A DNA stretch of 64,000 nucleotides from Streptomyces sp. IMTB 2501 (GTDB lineage: Bacteria; Actinomycetota; Actinomycetes; Streptomycetales; Streptomycetaceae), in NCBI RefSeq assembly GCF_001953885.1, contig NZ_MQUS01000013.1:1-64000 (forward strand), written 5' to 3'. Positions 1 to 7,917 of this stretch are shown here, one piece after another. Below the pieces are notes generated by a model that worked only from the letters and a program-made list of their open reading frames with translations, did not search any database and was not told the DNA's origin. The position numbers and the translations under genes are program-made. How positions within the stretch are numbered: position 1 is the first letter of the stretch; the number at the start of each line of letters is the position of its first letter.

Positions 1-82
1 CATCCCCTGAGCTGGGGTGTTGCGACGATCACTAGAACTCAAGAAGCCGGGAGGGGCCGTTGAGGTCGGTGCGCTTCGTGCT

Positions 83-1126
83 TCAGTGCGAGCTGAGCAC
101 CGCCGGGCGCCGTGCCGCGATGACCCTCTTCGCCAGCGACTTCGGGCTGGTCAGGAAGCCCCAGCCCCAGCACATGTGCATGGTGGCCAGGGCCACCGGG
201 ATCTGCAGCCGGGCCTTCAGGGGCAGCCCCTTGCCCGCCGGGACGGAGCCCGCGGCGATGGCCGCCAGATAGCCTGCGGGGACGACGAGGCCCCACGGGG
301 TGAGCGCCGCGCCGGCCACGATCCCGGCCGCCATCGCGCAGACCGCCGTCGGCGGGGCGAGGTAGCGCAGGTTGATGGAGCCGGAGTGGTAGCGGGCCAC
401 GACGTGCCGCCAGCGGCCGTAGTCCTTGTACTGCTTGGCCAGCGCCCGCACCGAGGGCCGCGGCCGGTACGACACCCGCAGCTCGGGCGAGAACCAGACG
501 AGTCCGCCCGCCTCCCTGATCCGGAAGTTCAGCTCCCAGTCCTGGGCGCGGATGAACTCCTCGTTGTAGCCGCCCTGTTGCTCCAGGGCCTCGCGGCGAA
601 ACACGCCGAGGTAGACGGTCTCGGCCGGGCCCGCCTCGCCACCTGTGTGGAAGGCGGCGTTGCCGACACCGATCTTCGAGGTCATCGCGGCGGCGACCGC
701 GTGCTCCCAGTCGTTCTCGCCCTCGGCGTGCATGATGCCGCCGACGTTCTGCGCGCCCGTCTCCGTGAGGAGCCGGACAGCGGTGGCGATGTAGTTCGGC
801 GAGAGCATGCCATGGCCGTCGACGCGGACCACGATCGGGTGCCGGGAGGCCTTGATCGCGGCGTTCAGCGCGGCGGGCGTGCGGCCGGAGGGATTCGGGA
901 CGGTGTGGACGCGCTTGCTCTTGTCGGATGCGGTTTCGTGCACCAGCTCGGCCGCGATCTCGTCCGTGCGGTCCGTGGACGGACCGAGGGCGATGACGAC
1001 CTCCAGCTCGCCGGCGTACTCCTGCGCGAGGATCGCTTGGACGGCCCCGCGCAGGTGCCGCTCCTCGTTGAGAACGGGCATGATCACGGATACAGCGGGG
1101 AGCCGCACGTCGGGCTTGGCGTTCAT
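83..1126 (-). CDS. Family 2 glycosyltransferase, membrane-anchored
   Basis: A 347-residue protein with a GT-A fold start (VSVIMPVLNEE near residue 13), an Asp-containing metal/nucleotide segment (RVDGHG near 100) and an acceptor-side segment (FIRAQDWELNFRIREAGG near 190). The C-terminal third has hydrophobic stretches that look like two or three membrane helices. Such enzymes transfer a sugar from a nucleotide donor to a polyprenyl or envelope acceptor at the cytoplasmic face. It is divergent from an LCP ligase gene, and a second LCP gene lies nearby, which points to cell-wall glycopolymer work. The exact donor and acceptor cannot be read from the sequence. Confidence 0.88.
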   Translation of the reverse strand: MNAKPDVRLPAVSVIMPVLNEERHLRGAVQAILAQEYAGELEVVIALGPSTDRTDEIAAELVHETASDKSKRVHTVPNPSGRTPAALNAAIKASRHPIVVRVDGHGMLSPNYIATAVRLLTETGAQNVGGIMHAEGENDWEHAVAAAMTSKIGVGNAAFHTGGEAGPAETVYLGVFRREALEQQGGYNEEFIRAQDWELNFRIREAGGLVWFSPELRVSYRPRPSVRALAKQYKDYGRWRHVVARYHSGSINLRYLAPPTAVCAMAAGIVAGAALTPWGLVVPAGYLAAIAAGSVPAGKGLPLKARLQIPVALATMHMCWGWGFLTSPKSLAKRVIAARRPAVLSSH

Positions 1127-1254
1127 AGGGGGCCCACGTTACCGCGAACGGGGGACACCGGTGCGCGCCGCCGGGGCGTAGCCCCGGGCTGGAGATCGTA
1201 TCGGCCTACGGTGCTCACGGATCCCACGTACGGCCTCGTCCGGAGGTGTCCTTC

Positions 1255-2745
1255 TTGGCCAGCCCGCCCCGGTCCCCCGCGCGTCCGCAGCGCCGACCGC
1301 AGCCGCCCCGCCGTGTGCCGCGCCCGCCCGCGCGGCCGGCGCGGTCCGTACGACCGCCGCGGCGGCCCCGCTGGGCGATGCGGGCGTTGACCACGCTGTC
1401 CGTGCTGGTGCTCGCCTCCGCCGGGATCGGGCACGCGGTGATCAGCAGCCTGGACGCGGGCATCGCCCGGGTCGACGCCTTCAAGGACATGAAGAACCGG
1501 CCCAGCGCGGGCCACGGCACGAACGTGCTGCTGGTCGGCACCGACGGCCGCGACAAGATCACCGAGCAGGAGCGGCGGCAGTTCCGGCTGGGCGGGGTGC
1601 CCTGCCACTGCACGGACACGATGATGATCGTGCACATCTCCGAGAACCGGGACCGGGCCACCGTGGTGAGCCTGCCGCGCGACTCCTTCGCCGAGGTGCC
1701 CGAGCGCACCGACGACACCTCCGCGGAGCCGCACGCATCGCATCCGATCAGGCTCAACGCGGCCTATGCCGAGGGCGGCCCCGGGCTGACGATCCGTACG
1801 GTCGAGAACATGACCCATGTGAAGATCGACCACTATCTGGAGGTCGACTTCAACAGTTTCATGAAGACCGTGGACGTCCTCGGCGGGGTGAAGATCTGTA
1901 CGGCGACCCCGCTGAAGGACTCCTACACCGGCCTCGACCTCGCCCCCGGCACCCACACCCTCACCGGCGGGCAGGCCCTGCAGTACGTGCGGGCCCGGCA
2001 CATCGACGGAGCGAGCGACCTGGGCCGGATGAAGCGGCAGCAGCAGTTCCTGGCCGCGCTGATCGAGCGGGCCACCTCCTCCGGGGTGCTGCTGAACCCG
2101 ATGCGGTTCCGCGACGTCACCCGGGCGGTGCTCGGCTCGGTCCGCGCCGACGAGGGCTTCGGCGCGGACGAGCTGCTCGACCTCGGCCGGGCCATGCGGG
2201 ACTTCTCCCCGTCCTCCTCCGAGTTCACCACCGTGCCCATCGCGCAGATGAACTACGACGTCAAGGGCATCGGCTCGACCCTGAAGTGGGACCAGGCCAA
2301 GGCGGACCAGCTCTTCACGGCCCTGCGCGACGACAAGCCGCTCACCGCGGACCAGCCGCACCACCCCCACACCCCCGCGCCGGCGTCGGTGGACGTGGAC
2401 CCGCGGCAGATCCGGGTCCAGGTGGCGAACGGCACCGGTACGGTCGGCCTCGCGGGGCGCGTCGACGCGGCGCTCGCGGCGACCGGCTTCGCCACGACCC
2501 GCCAGCCGGTGACCGCCCCCGCCCATGTGCCGCACTCAGTGATCTTCTACGACCCCCGCTGGGACCGCTCCGCCCGCGCCCTGGCCGCCGCCCTGCCGGG
2601 CAGCGAACTGCACCCGGCCCCGGGCCAGGGCCCCTTGCTGAAGGTGACCGCCGGAGCCGACTTCAAGGACGTCCACAAGGTCCGCTTCGACGACCCGGCA
2701 CAACCCCAGCAGAACGTGCTGCGCGGCGACGAAGTGCTCTGCTGA
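1255..2745 (+). CDS. LCP-family (LytR-CpsA-Psr) protein with LytR_C domain
   Basis: About 496 residues. A Pro/Arg-rich cytoplasmic tail and one membrane helix (TTLSVLVLASAGIGHAVI) precede an LCP catalytic domain with NVLLVGTDGRD, TDTMMIVHI, VVSLPRDSF and YVRARH. A LytR_C domain follows (QIRVQVANGTGTVGLAGRV). LCP enzymes transfer lipid-linked glycopolymers to peptidoglycan outside the membrane. The frame opens with GTG at 1246, but the GGAGG at 1242-1246 overlaps that codon, so I prefer TTG at 1255, 8 bases downstream; this choice is uncertain. It is divergent from the glycosyltransferase and a paralogue lies at 3518-4846. Confidence 0.9.
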   Translation: MASPPRSPARPQRRPQPPRRVPRPPARPARSVRPPRRPRWAMRALTTLSVLVLASAGIGHAVISSLDAGIARVDAFKDMKNRPSAGHGTNVLLVGTDGRDKITEQERRQFRLGGVPCHCTDTMMIVHISENRDRATVVSLPRDSFAEVPERTDDTSAEPHASHPIRLNAAYAEGGPGLTIRTVENMTHVKIDHYLEVDFNSFMKTVDVLGGVKICTATPLKDSYTGLDLAPGTHTLTGGQALQYVRARHIDGASDLGRMKRQQQFLAALIERATSSGVLLNPMRFRDVTRAVLGSVRADEGFGADELLDLGRAMRDFSPSSSEFTTVPIAQMNYDVKGIGSTLKWDQAKADQLFTALRDDKPLTADQPHHPHTPAPASVDVDPRQIRVQVANGTGTVGLAGRVDAALAATGFATTRQPVTAPAHVPHSVIFYDPRWDRSARALAAALPGSELHPAPGQGPLLKVTAGADFKDVHKVRFDDPAQPQQNVLRGDEVLC

Positions 2746-2800
2746 ACGCTTCGCTGTGAGTGCCGCGATGTCCGTCGATCGTCTGCGGCACCGTCGTGGC

Positions 2801-2846
2801 AGGTCGCGCAGTTCCCCGCGCCCCTTCCCGGCGCTGCCCCTCGGGG
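2801..2846. repeat. Dispersed Streptomyces-type intergenic GC repeat
   Basis: The gap between the LCP gene and the thioesterase gene holds a GCGCAGTTCCCCGCGCCCCT word followed by a CCCCTCGGGG palindrome. I know this word from intergenic regions of many Streptomyces genomes. It lies between convergent genes, where it could act as a weak terminator. Confidence 0.4.
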
Positions 2847-2849
2847 TGC

Positions 2850-3398
2850 TTAGTCCTGAAGCCCCTCCGCCGCCCTCTTCTCGCGCAGCTCGCGAATGGC
2901 GCGGCGGCGGGCCAGGCGGTGGGTGCGGCGGATCTGGGCCTCCTGGTTGCGGCGGCGGTCGCGGTCGGTCTCCGGGACGACCGGCGGCACCGGGCGCGGC
3001 TTGCCGTCGGCGTCGACGGCGGCGAAGACCAGGTAGGCGGAGCCGACCTGGGTGGCCGGGGTCGACTCGTTCCAGCGCTCGGCGAGGACCCGTACGCCGA
3101 CCTCCATGGAGGTCCGTCCGGTCCAGTTGACCTGCGCCTTCACATGAACCAGATCACCGACGCGGACCGGCTCCAGGAAGGCCATCTCGTCCATGGACGC
3201 GGTGACGGCGGGGCCGCCGGAGTGCCGGCCCGCCACGGCGCCCGCCGCGTCGTCGACCAGCTTCATGATCACCCCGCCGTGCACCGTCCCCAGGAGGTTG
3301 GTGTCGTTGTGGGTCATGATGTGGCTGAGGGTGGTGCGCGAGGCGGACGTCGGCTTGCCGGGGATGTCCGGTTCCGGGTCCGTGACCTGGTCTGTCAT
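2850..3398 (-). CDS. Acyl-CoA thioesterase, hotdog fold
   Basis: 182 residues from an ATG at 3398 with an AGGG-type ribosome site just upstream (GGTGGAGGGCATG). The body matches the YciA/BACH hotdog family: MTHNDTNLLGTVHGG with the Asn-Asp pair near residue 31, then an aspartate-containing helix (KLVDDAAGAVAGRHS) and VHVKAQVNWTGRTSMEVGV. It should hydrolyse acyl-CoA thioesters in the cytoplasm. A charged Arg-rich tail (RRNQEAQIRRTHRLARRRA) follows the fold. It stands alone and is convergent with the LCP gene. Confidence 0.9.
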   Translation of the reverse strand: MTDQVTDPEPDIPGKPTSASRTTLSHIMTHNDTNLLGTVHGGVIMKLVDDAAGAVAGRHSGGPAVTASMDEMAFLEPVRVGDLVHVKAQVNWTGRTSMEVGVRVLAERWNESTPATQVGSAYLVFAAVDADGKPRPVPPVVPETDRDRRRNQEAQIRRTHRLARRRAIRELREKRAAEGLQD

Positions 3399-3517
3399 GC
3401 CCTCCACCTTATGCCGATGTGACAATCGCGGAATTTGTGTTGGCTTCGCAACAGCGCCGCTCCTATTTTCCGACAGCCCTTGTACGGCACACGGCCGAGC
3501 CCTGCACACTAAGGCGC

Positions 3518-4846
3518 ATGAATGACTGGCCCGAGGGATGGTCCGACAACAATGGCGGACCCCGGTACGGACGCGGAAGCGCCGGCGCGCAGCCGGAGGG
3601 TGCGCGCGCGATGCGTCAGGTGCGGCGCGGCCCGGCGGTACCGCCCGGGCAGCGCTCGTACGGCGACCCCGGCCCGGCGGCACCGCCGTACGGGACCGCT
3701 GTTCCGCAGCAGCCGTCGTACGTGGACGGCCAGGGATACGGCGAGGGCGCCGACTACGACAGCGGCTACAACACCGGGCAGGTGTACGGCGGCGGCCGCC
3801 GCGGCGGCGGTGGCTTCGTGCCCAACGACAACGACCCGGACCCGGAGCTCGCCCAGTACCGGCCGCGCCCGAACTGGCGGCGCCGGATCAAGTGGACCGT
3901 GATCACGCTGGCGACCGTGCTCATCGTCACATCCGTCGCGACCTACTTCTGGGCCGACTCCAAGCTGCGCCGCGAGGTCGACCTGTCTCAGGTCATCGAC
4001 CGGCCGGCCTCAGGCTCCGGCACCAACTACCTGATCGTCGGCTCGGACAGCCGCGAGGGCATGTCCAAGGCGGACGAGCAGCGGCTGCACACCGGTTCCG
4101 CCGAGGGCAAGCGCACCGACTCGATGATGATCCTGCACGTCGGTGACAACGGCGACACCCTGGTCTCGCTGCCGCGCGACTCGAACGTGACCGTCCCGTC
4201 GTACAAGGGCTCCACGTCCGGGAAGATCTTCCCGGCGCGGGGCCGGCAGGAGAAGCTCAACGCGACCTACGCCGAGGACGGCCCGACGCTGCTGGTCCGC
4301 ACGATCGAGGCCAACACCGGTCTGCACATCGACCACTATGTGGAGATCGGCTTCCAGGGCTTCGCGAACATCGTGGACGCGGTCGGCGGTGTCGACATCA
4401 ACATCGACAAGGGCTTCAAGGACAAGTGGTCCGGCGCCGACTTCCAGGCGGGCGAGCAGACCCTGAACGGCCAGCAGGCCCTCGCCTTCGTCCGCACCCG
4501 GCACGCGTTCGCCGCGTCCGACCTGCAGCGCACCAAGAACCAGCAGAAGTTCCTGTCGGCGCTGGCCCACCAGGTGGCCACCCCGTCGACGGTCCTCAAC
4601 CCCTTCACCTTCTACCCGGTGATGGGCGCGGGCCTGGACTCCCTGATCGTCGACAAGGACATGTCCCTGTGGGACCTGGCCTCGATGTTCTGGGCCATGA
4701 AGGGTGTCCAGGGCGGTGACGGCACGTCCCTGAACATGCCGATCTCCGGCTCCGTCGGCGGCAACCTCGTCTGGGACAAGGCGAAGGTCAAGACGCTGGT
4801 GGACGAGCTGAACAACGACCAGAAGGTCACCGTCTCGGGCAACTGA
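3518..4846 (+). CDS. LCP-family glycopolymer ligase
   Basis: 442 residues from ATG at 3518 (MNDWPEGW). The first ~120 residues are disordered and Gly/Tyr/Pro-rich and cytoplasmic, a membrane helix spans about 124-145, and an LCP domain follows (NYLIVGSDSREG, TDSMMILHVG, LVSLPRDSNV, LNATYAEDGPTLLVRTIE, FVRTRHAFAASDLQR). Unlike the paralogue at 1255-2745 it has no LytR_C domain. It should attach a wall polymer to peptidoglycan. The ribosome site is weak (AAGG). Confidence 0.92.
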   Translation: MNDWPEGWSDNNGGPRYGRGSAGAQPEGARAMRQVRRGPAVPPGQRSYGDPGPAAPPYGTAVPQQPSYVDGQGYGEGADYDSGYNTGQVYGGGRRGGGGFVPNDNDPDPELAQYRPRPNWRRRIKWTVITLATVLIVTSVATYFWADSKLRREVDLSQVIDRPASGSGTNYLIVGSDSREGMSKADEQRLHTGSAEGKRTDSMMILHVGDNGDTLVSLPRDSNVTVPSYKGSTSGKIFPARGRQEKLNATYAEDGPTLLVRTIEANTGLHIDHYVEIGFQGFANIVDAVGGVDINIDKGFKDKWSGADFQAGEQTLNGQQALAFVRTRHAFAASDLQRTKNQQKFLSALAHQVATPSTVLNPFTFYPVMGAGLDSLIVDKDMSLWDLASMFWAMKGVQGGDGTSLNMPISGSVGGNLVWDKAKVKTLVDELNNDQKVTVSGN

Positions 4847-4868
4847 CGGACACCGGCGAAACCGACGT

Positions 4869-4894
4869 CGAGGGCACCCGCGCGGGTGCCCTCG
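4869..4894. terminator. Hairpin terminator after LCP gene
   Basis: CGAGGGCACC and GGTGCCCTCG form a near-perfect 10-bp stem 22 bases after the LCP stop codon, between convergent genes. There is no clear T run, as is common in Streptomyces. Confidence 0.65.
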
Positions 4895-4912
4895 CTCGCG
4901 TCCGGGCAGGCT

Positions 4913-5275
4913 TCACATCTTGGCGCCCGCCATGGCGCGGCACATCTCCGCCGCACGGCGACACGCCTCCGCGCAGCGCATCATCTGCGGGTCGTCCGGC
5001 ATCGCCATACACGCGTCGGCACACATGTCGCAGGCCTTGGCACACATCGCGCACATGTCGCCCGACATGGGCGAGCGGCGCATCATCATGTCGGCGCACA
5101 TACGGGTCGTCTCCGAGCAGTCCATGAGCGCGCGCATGATCTGCATCTGGGCCTGGCCGCCCTTGTGCATGCAGGAACTCATGGTCTCCTCGCACATGGT
5201 GTGCGCGGCCATGCAGGCGTTGACGCAGTCCTGCATCTGCTGGGTCATGGGCGTCATCGTTCCGGGCTGGGTCAT
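4913..5275 (-). CDS. Cys-rich four-helix copper-storage protein (Csp-like)
   Basis: 120 residues with about 14 cysteines and many Met and His, set at helical spacing (CVNACMAAHTMCEE, CMHKGG, CSETTRMCADMMM, CAMCAKACDMCADACMA, CAEACRRAAEMC). This is the pattern of the DUF326/Csp four-helix bundles that bind many Cu(I) ions inside the bundle. There is no signal peptide, so it fits the cytosolic Csp3-like group. The start has a strong GAGGAGG-type ribosome site. No copper operator was recognised upstream. Confidence 0.85.
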   Translation of the reverse strand: MTQPGTMTPMTQQMQDCVNACMAAHTMCEETMSSCMHKGGQAQMQIMRALMDCSETTRMCADMMMRRSPMSGDMCAMCAKACDMCADACMAMPDDPQMMRCAEACRRAAEMCRAMAGAKM

Positions 5276-5386
5276 GGCTCCTCCTCGGAGGCGGGGACCC
5301 GGGACGGGTCCCGTGTGCTTCCGTCCTACGTCCCCGCAGCCCGCCCCGCATGTGACCGACCGGTCGGCAGGTGTGCCCGGCCAGCG

Positions 5387-5412
5387 GAAAGGCGCCCCGG
5401 AGGGCGCCTTTC
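5387..5412 (-). terminator. Original terminator of the acyl-CoA dehydrogenase gene, now stranded
   Basis: GAAAGGCGCC and GGCGCCTTTC form a perfect 10-bp stem. It lies 24 bases beyond the duplicated dehydrogenase stop codon at 5437-5439, on the side a minus-strand transcript would reach. Before the element inserted it would have sat just after the dehydrogenase gene, which now ends 8.7 kb away. Confidence 0.6.
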
Positions 5413-5436
5413 GACGAGCGGGTGACTCCCTTGCCG

Positions 5437-5500
5437 CTACGGCAGGTTGCGGGCCATGACGATCCGCTGGACCTGGTTGGTGCCCTCGTAGATCTGGGTG
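5437..5500 (-). pseudogene. 3' fragment of acyl-CoA dehydrogenase (attL side)
   Basis: Read on the minus strand, this stretch encodes TQIYEGTNQVQRIVMARNLP and a stop, identical at protein level to the end of the complete gene at 14119-15276. Its codons are host-like and GC-ending. It is the original 3' end of the host gene, displaced by the integrative element. Confidence 0.93.
5492..5500. other. attL core
   Basis: ATCTGGGTG is the last stretch shared with the right end. To its left the bases are host sequence and to its right element sequence. It covers the Thr-Gln-Ile codons just before the catalytic Glu of the dehydrogenase. A longer overlap region with mismatches cannot be excluded. Confidence 0.75.
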
Positions 5501-5504
5501 CTTT

Positions 5505-5529
5505 ACAGGTCATATGGCGTTGACCTGCA
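5505..5529. promoter_or_regulatory. Candidate integrase/Xis arm sites, left
   Basis: CAGGTCA at 5506-5512 and TGACCTG at 5521-5527 form an inverted pair within 30 bases of the core. The same heptamer pair occurs at the right end (13972-13978 and 14101-14107). Confidence 0.45.
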
Positions 5530-5604
5530 CGAACATACCCCTCAGCAGGTACTCCCCCAGCATTTCCCCATGATCACCACCGAGGGGTGCACCGACATCG
5601 CTTG

Positions 5605-6453
5605 TCACGTGAGGGAGGCCACCGCATCCGCTATCAGGGAACGTGCCGCTGCTCCCCTCGCGGCCACCTGCGAGAGCCGGTCAAAGGCTCGGGCGTACAA
5701 CTCGACCTGGCTGGGCTGCGTGAGGGTGGCAGCAGCATCCAGCGTGTCCGCGTGCACCCTGGTGTCGTCGAAGATCGTGAAGGTGGGCATCGGCCACATA
5801 GTCCGCTGGGTCGAGAACGGGACGATCCCCACGGCAACGTTCTGGAGATCCATGACCCCGAGCAGATGACCAAGCTGCGCTGCCATCGTCTCTGCGCTGC
5901 ACAGCCGGTACCGCAACACCGACTCCTCCAGTACAAATGAGAACCGGCGTGTGCCATTGCTCAGCACCCCGTTACGCCTCATGCGGGCCGCCACAGCGTC
6001 ACTCACGTCATCCGGGGTTCCTCGGAAGTCTGCGATGGATGACAGCAGCGCAGTGGCGTATCCGGGCGTCTGGAGGAATCCGGGAATCACGTCGGAGACG
6101 TAGATCCGGAATAGCTTGGTTTGTTGGTACAGATCGCCTGTCGACTCTTGCAGGCGACGTAGGCCGCTCCGCTGGAGTCGTTTCCACTGCACGTGAGCAT
6201 CAGCGGACTGTCTGTTAGCCGCGATCAAGTCGGGGACCTGATCATCAGCGGCGCAGGCTCGGCACCACGCTCTGATGTCCCTATCGGAGGGAGGCGTCTT
6301 CGCGTTCTCGATCCTGGATGACTTCGACTCTGACCAACCGCACCTGACGGCCAGCTCCCGCCCGCTGATCCCCGCATCCTTCCGAATCTCACGCAGACGG
6401 CCGGCCAGCTCTTCGCGGGCCTGCTGAACGCGTGAAGACGGGTGTGTGGGCAC
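5605..6453 (-). CDS. XRE-family regulator with DUF5753 domain
   Basis: About 282 residues from GTG at 6453 (VPTHPSSR). An N-terminal helix-turn-helix (LREIRKDAGISGRELAVRCGWSESKSSRIE) is followed by the long C-terminal DUF5753 domain (YVSDVIPGFLQTPGYATALL, FVLEESVLRYRL, FTIFDD). This class is abundant in Streptomyces and is usually paired with a small DUF397 or DUF6879-type partner. Here it lies 14 bases after the DUF6879 gene, so the two are probably co-transcribed. It is likely a DNA-binding regulator whose activity is modulated by the partner. Confidence 0.88.
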   Translation of the reverse strand: MPTHPSSRVQQAREELAGRLREIRKDAGISGRELAVRCGWSESKSSRIENAKTPPSDRDIRAWCRACAADDQVPDLIAANRQSADAHVQWKRLQRSGLRRLQESTGDLYQQTKLFRIYVSDVIPGFLQTPGYATALLSSIADFRGTPDDVSDAVAARMRRNGVLSNGTRRFSFVLEESVLRYRLCSAETMAAQLGHLLGVMDLQNVAVGIVPFSTQRTMWPMPTFTIFDDTRVHADTLDAAATLTQPSQVELYARAFDRLSQVAARGAAARSLIADAVASLT

Positions 6454-6467
6454 GGAGCTGGCTTTCG

Positions 6468-6983
6468 TCAGACCTTGTACAGGTGGTGCGGGATCGCTCG
6501 CTCCCAGACTGCTTCGAAGGCGGCGGAGCACAGCTTCACGGCTTCTGAGTCCGCCGTAATCTCGTCCTCCACCACCGCACCGTCACCTGAGAAGTGGTGC
6601 ACCCGGAGCAGCGCACCATCGAACAGCCAGAAGTCGTTCCCTGGCAGAGGGATGCTCGTGGCCCGTCGCCGGGGCAACCACCGCACTTCCTCACCGGCCG
6701 TGATGTTGGCGCGAGTGACGTAGTGCTCCCAACGGATGTAATCCGATACCGGCTCGGAGACCACCCGGGCTCGGCGAATGGTCACGCCTCGGGCCACGGT
6801 GTCCGTGATCAATTGGTCGTAGGGGTGCCACCAGGATTCGCGGTCCTCCCAGTTGATCCGCTCGCCCCGCTTCCATGCCTCGAACCGATCCGTTGGTGCG
6901 TAGGCGTCACGCAGCTCCAGGTGGGCAGCGGACCGCTCGCACTGGCCAAGCAGCTCAGCGAAGCTGGGCACGCTCGACGGCAT
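6468..6983 (-). CDS. DUF6879 family protein
   Basis: 171 residues from ATG at 6983 with GGAGG six bases upstream. It shows the family's DRFEAWKRGERINW, ARVVSEPVSDYIRWEHYVT, WLPRRRATSIPLPGNDFWLFD and HHFSGDG blocks. Members of this family sit beside XRE-DUF5753 regulators throughout actinomycetes; their biochemical role is not established. It overlaps the 3' end of the next gene upstream by 29 bases, so the three minus-strand genes form one operon. Confidence 0.85.
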   Translation of the reverse strand: MPSSVPSFAELLGQCERSAAHLELRDAYAPTDRFEAWKRGERINWEDRESWWHPYDQLITDTVARGVTIRRARVVSEPVSDYIRWEHYVTRANITAGEEVRWLPRRRATSIPLPGNDFWLFDGALLRVHHFSGDGAVVEDEITADSEAVKLCSAAFEAVWERAIPHHLYKV

Positions 6984-7209
6984 CACACGCCTCCCTGATC
7001 ATCGGGATCATCCGGGCCGGAATCCTCACGATGGCTTCGTTCTCGGGCACCGGACCGTTCGCGGGGCTGATTGCCTCGCAGTCCGCCTGAGTCTCCGTGC
7101 TCGGTTTCCACCCCTGCAACAAGATCTCCTGAGCTTCGGCGTCTGCCCACACGGTGGGGCAGTGGTCCCGGTCCGTGTCGGGGTCGATTCCGATGAACTC
7201 TACGGCCAT
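6955..7209 (-). CDS. Small acidic protein of unknown function
   Basis: 84 residues with an AGGGAG ribosome site seven bases before ATG at 7209. It is acidic and contains IPARMIPMIREACDAVE near the C terminus. It is the first gene of the DUF6879/XRE operon and overlaps the next gene. I do not recognise a domain. Its position suggests a co-factor of the regulator module. Confidence 0.7.
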   Translation of the reverse strand: MAVEFIGIDPDTDRDHCPTVWADAEAQEILLQGWKPSTETQADCEAISPANGPVPENEAIVRIPARMIPMIREACDAVERAQLR

Positions 7210-7257
7210 GGCTGGCTCCCTGGTCTAGGTGCTTGCTCGGGCTTGCATCAGCTTCGT

Positions 7258-7326
7258 TGACCTGTGGAGACAGCGTCAATATGGCTACTAGCCACGAGAA
7301 TTGGCGTGCAAGCTCGTGCAAGTTTG
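7258..7326. promoter_or_regulatory. Divergent promoter region of the regulator module
   Basis: The 187-bp gap at 7210-7396 serves divergent operons. On the plus strand TTGACC at 7258-7263 and TATGGC 17 bases later make a plausible sigma-70 promoter. Just downstream, CGTGCAAG occurs twice as a direct repeat (about 7309-7325), a candidate operator for the XRE regulator. These are visual assignments. Confidence 0.4.
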
Positions 7327-7396
7327 TGGAGCCCGGCAGTCGTCACTTCCTACGGTCGGCACATCGACGCGGAAACGATCGGGAGGGCGCGGTGTG

Positions 7397-7627
7397 ATGG
7401 GCGAAAGCAGGGCGCGGGGCACCGAACCGGCTGATCATCTGGGCAGTAGTGAGGCCCGACAGTTCCTATCCCGTCTCTCCGATGCATTCGGCGTAGGCGG
7501 CGTGCTCATGGTGCACAAGGCCGATCCTGGCCCCGAAGGCACCGACATGGCGCCCAGTTCGGCCTTGCGCTGGCCCCGGTGTGAGTGCGGGAGCCCGAAG
7601 TGTCCTGACTACAAGACCCCGCCGTAG
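7397..7627 (+). CDS. Small Cys-containing protein beside regulator module
   Basis: 76 residues from ATG at 7397, nine bases after GGGAGG; a GTG immediately upstream is an alternative start. The C-terminal end has CECGSPKCPDY, a cluster of three cysteines that could bind zinc. It has no recognised domain. It is divergent from the DUF6879/XRE operon and precedes the 74-residue gene by nine bases. Confidence 0.65.
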   Translation: MGESRARGTEPADHLGSSEARQFLSRLSDAFGVGGVLMVHKADPGPEGTDMAPSSALRWPRCECGSPKCPDYKTPP

Positions 7628-7636
7628 GGGCCGGCT

Positions 7637-7861
7637 GTGAGCATCAGAACGGCCATGCGGTACGTGATGCACAGGATCACCGAGCACCCGGATACGGACG
7701 TGACCTTTGAGGCTGAATGCCTGCACTGCAAGTGGAAGGCGACACCTTCCACCGAGTCGGCATCCGTCGATGTGGAGTGCATGAGCCACACGGGCCGCTC
7801 TGGTCACGCCGGTTTCCGACGTATCAGGACCTCGTTCGCCATGGTCGTTCGCGCCGAGTAG
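7637..7861 (+). CDS. Small DUF7848-like protein
   Basis: 74 residues from GTG at 7637, preceded by AGGGG. It contains AECLHCKWKATP, VECMSHTG and TGRSGHAGFRRI, a CxxC plus Cys/His pattern that I associate with a small Streptomyces family often found next to XRE-DUF5753 regulators (DUF7848, from memory). Zinc binding is inferred. It probably shares a transcript with the gene before it. Confidence 0.7.
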   Translation: MSIRTAMRYVMHRITEHPDTDVTFEAECLHCKWKATPSTESASVDVECMSHTGRSGHAGFRRIRTSFAMVVRAE

Positions 7862-7917
7862 AGCCCCTGCCGCAGTTGTGGGGGACCTGGACTCCCGCCC
7901 GCTACGGGCGGCGGCGG

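Noticed and set aside
17..1390. A 457-codon plus-strand frame at the window start
   Set aside because: It is the shadow of the minus-strand glycosyltransferase, which has clear family motifs.
5437..5510. tRNA gene as the integration target
   Set aside because: The duplicated sequence is coding and translates to the dehydrogenase C terminus; no tRNA fold is seen at either end.
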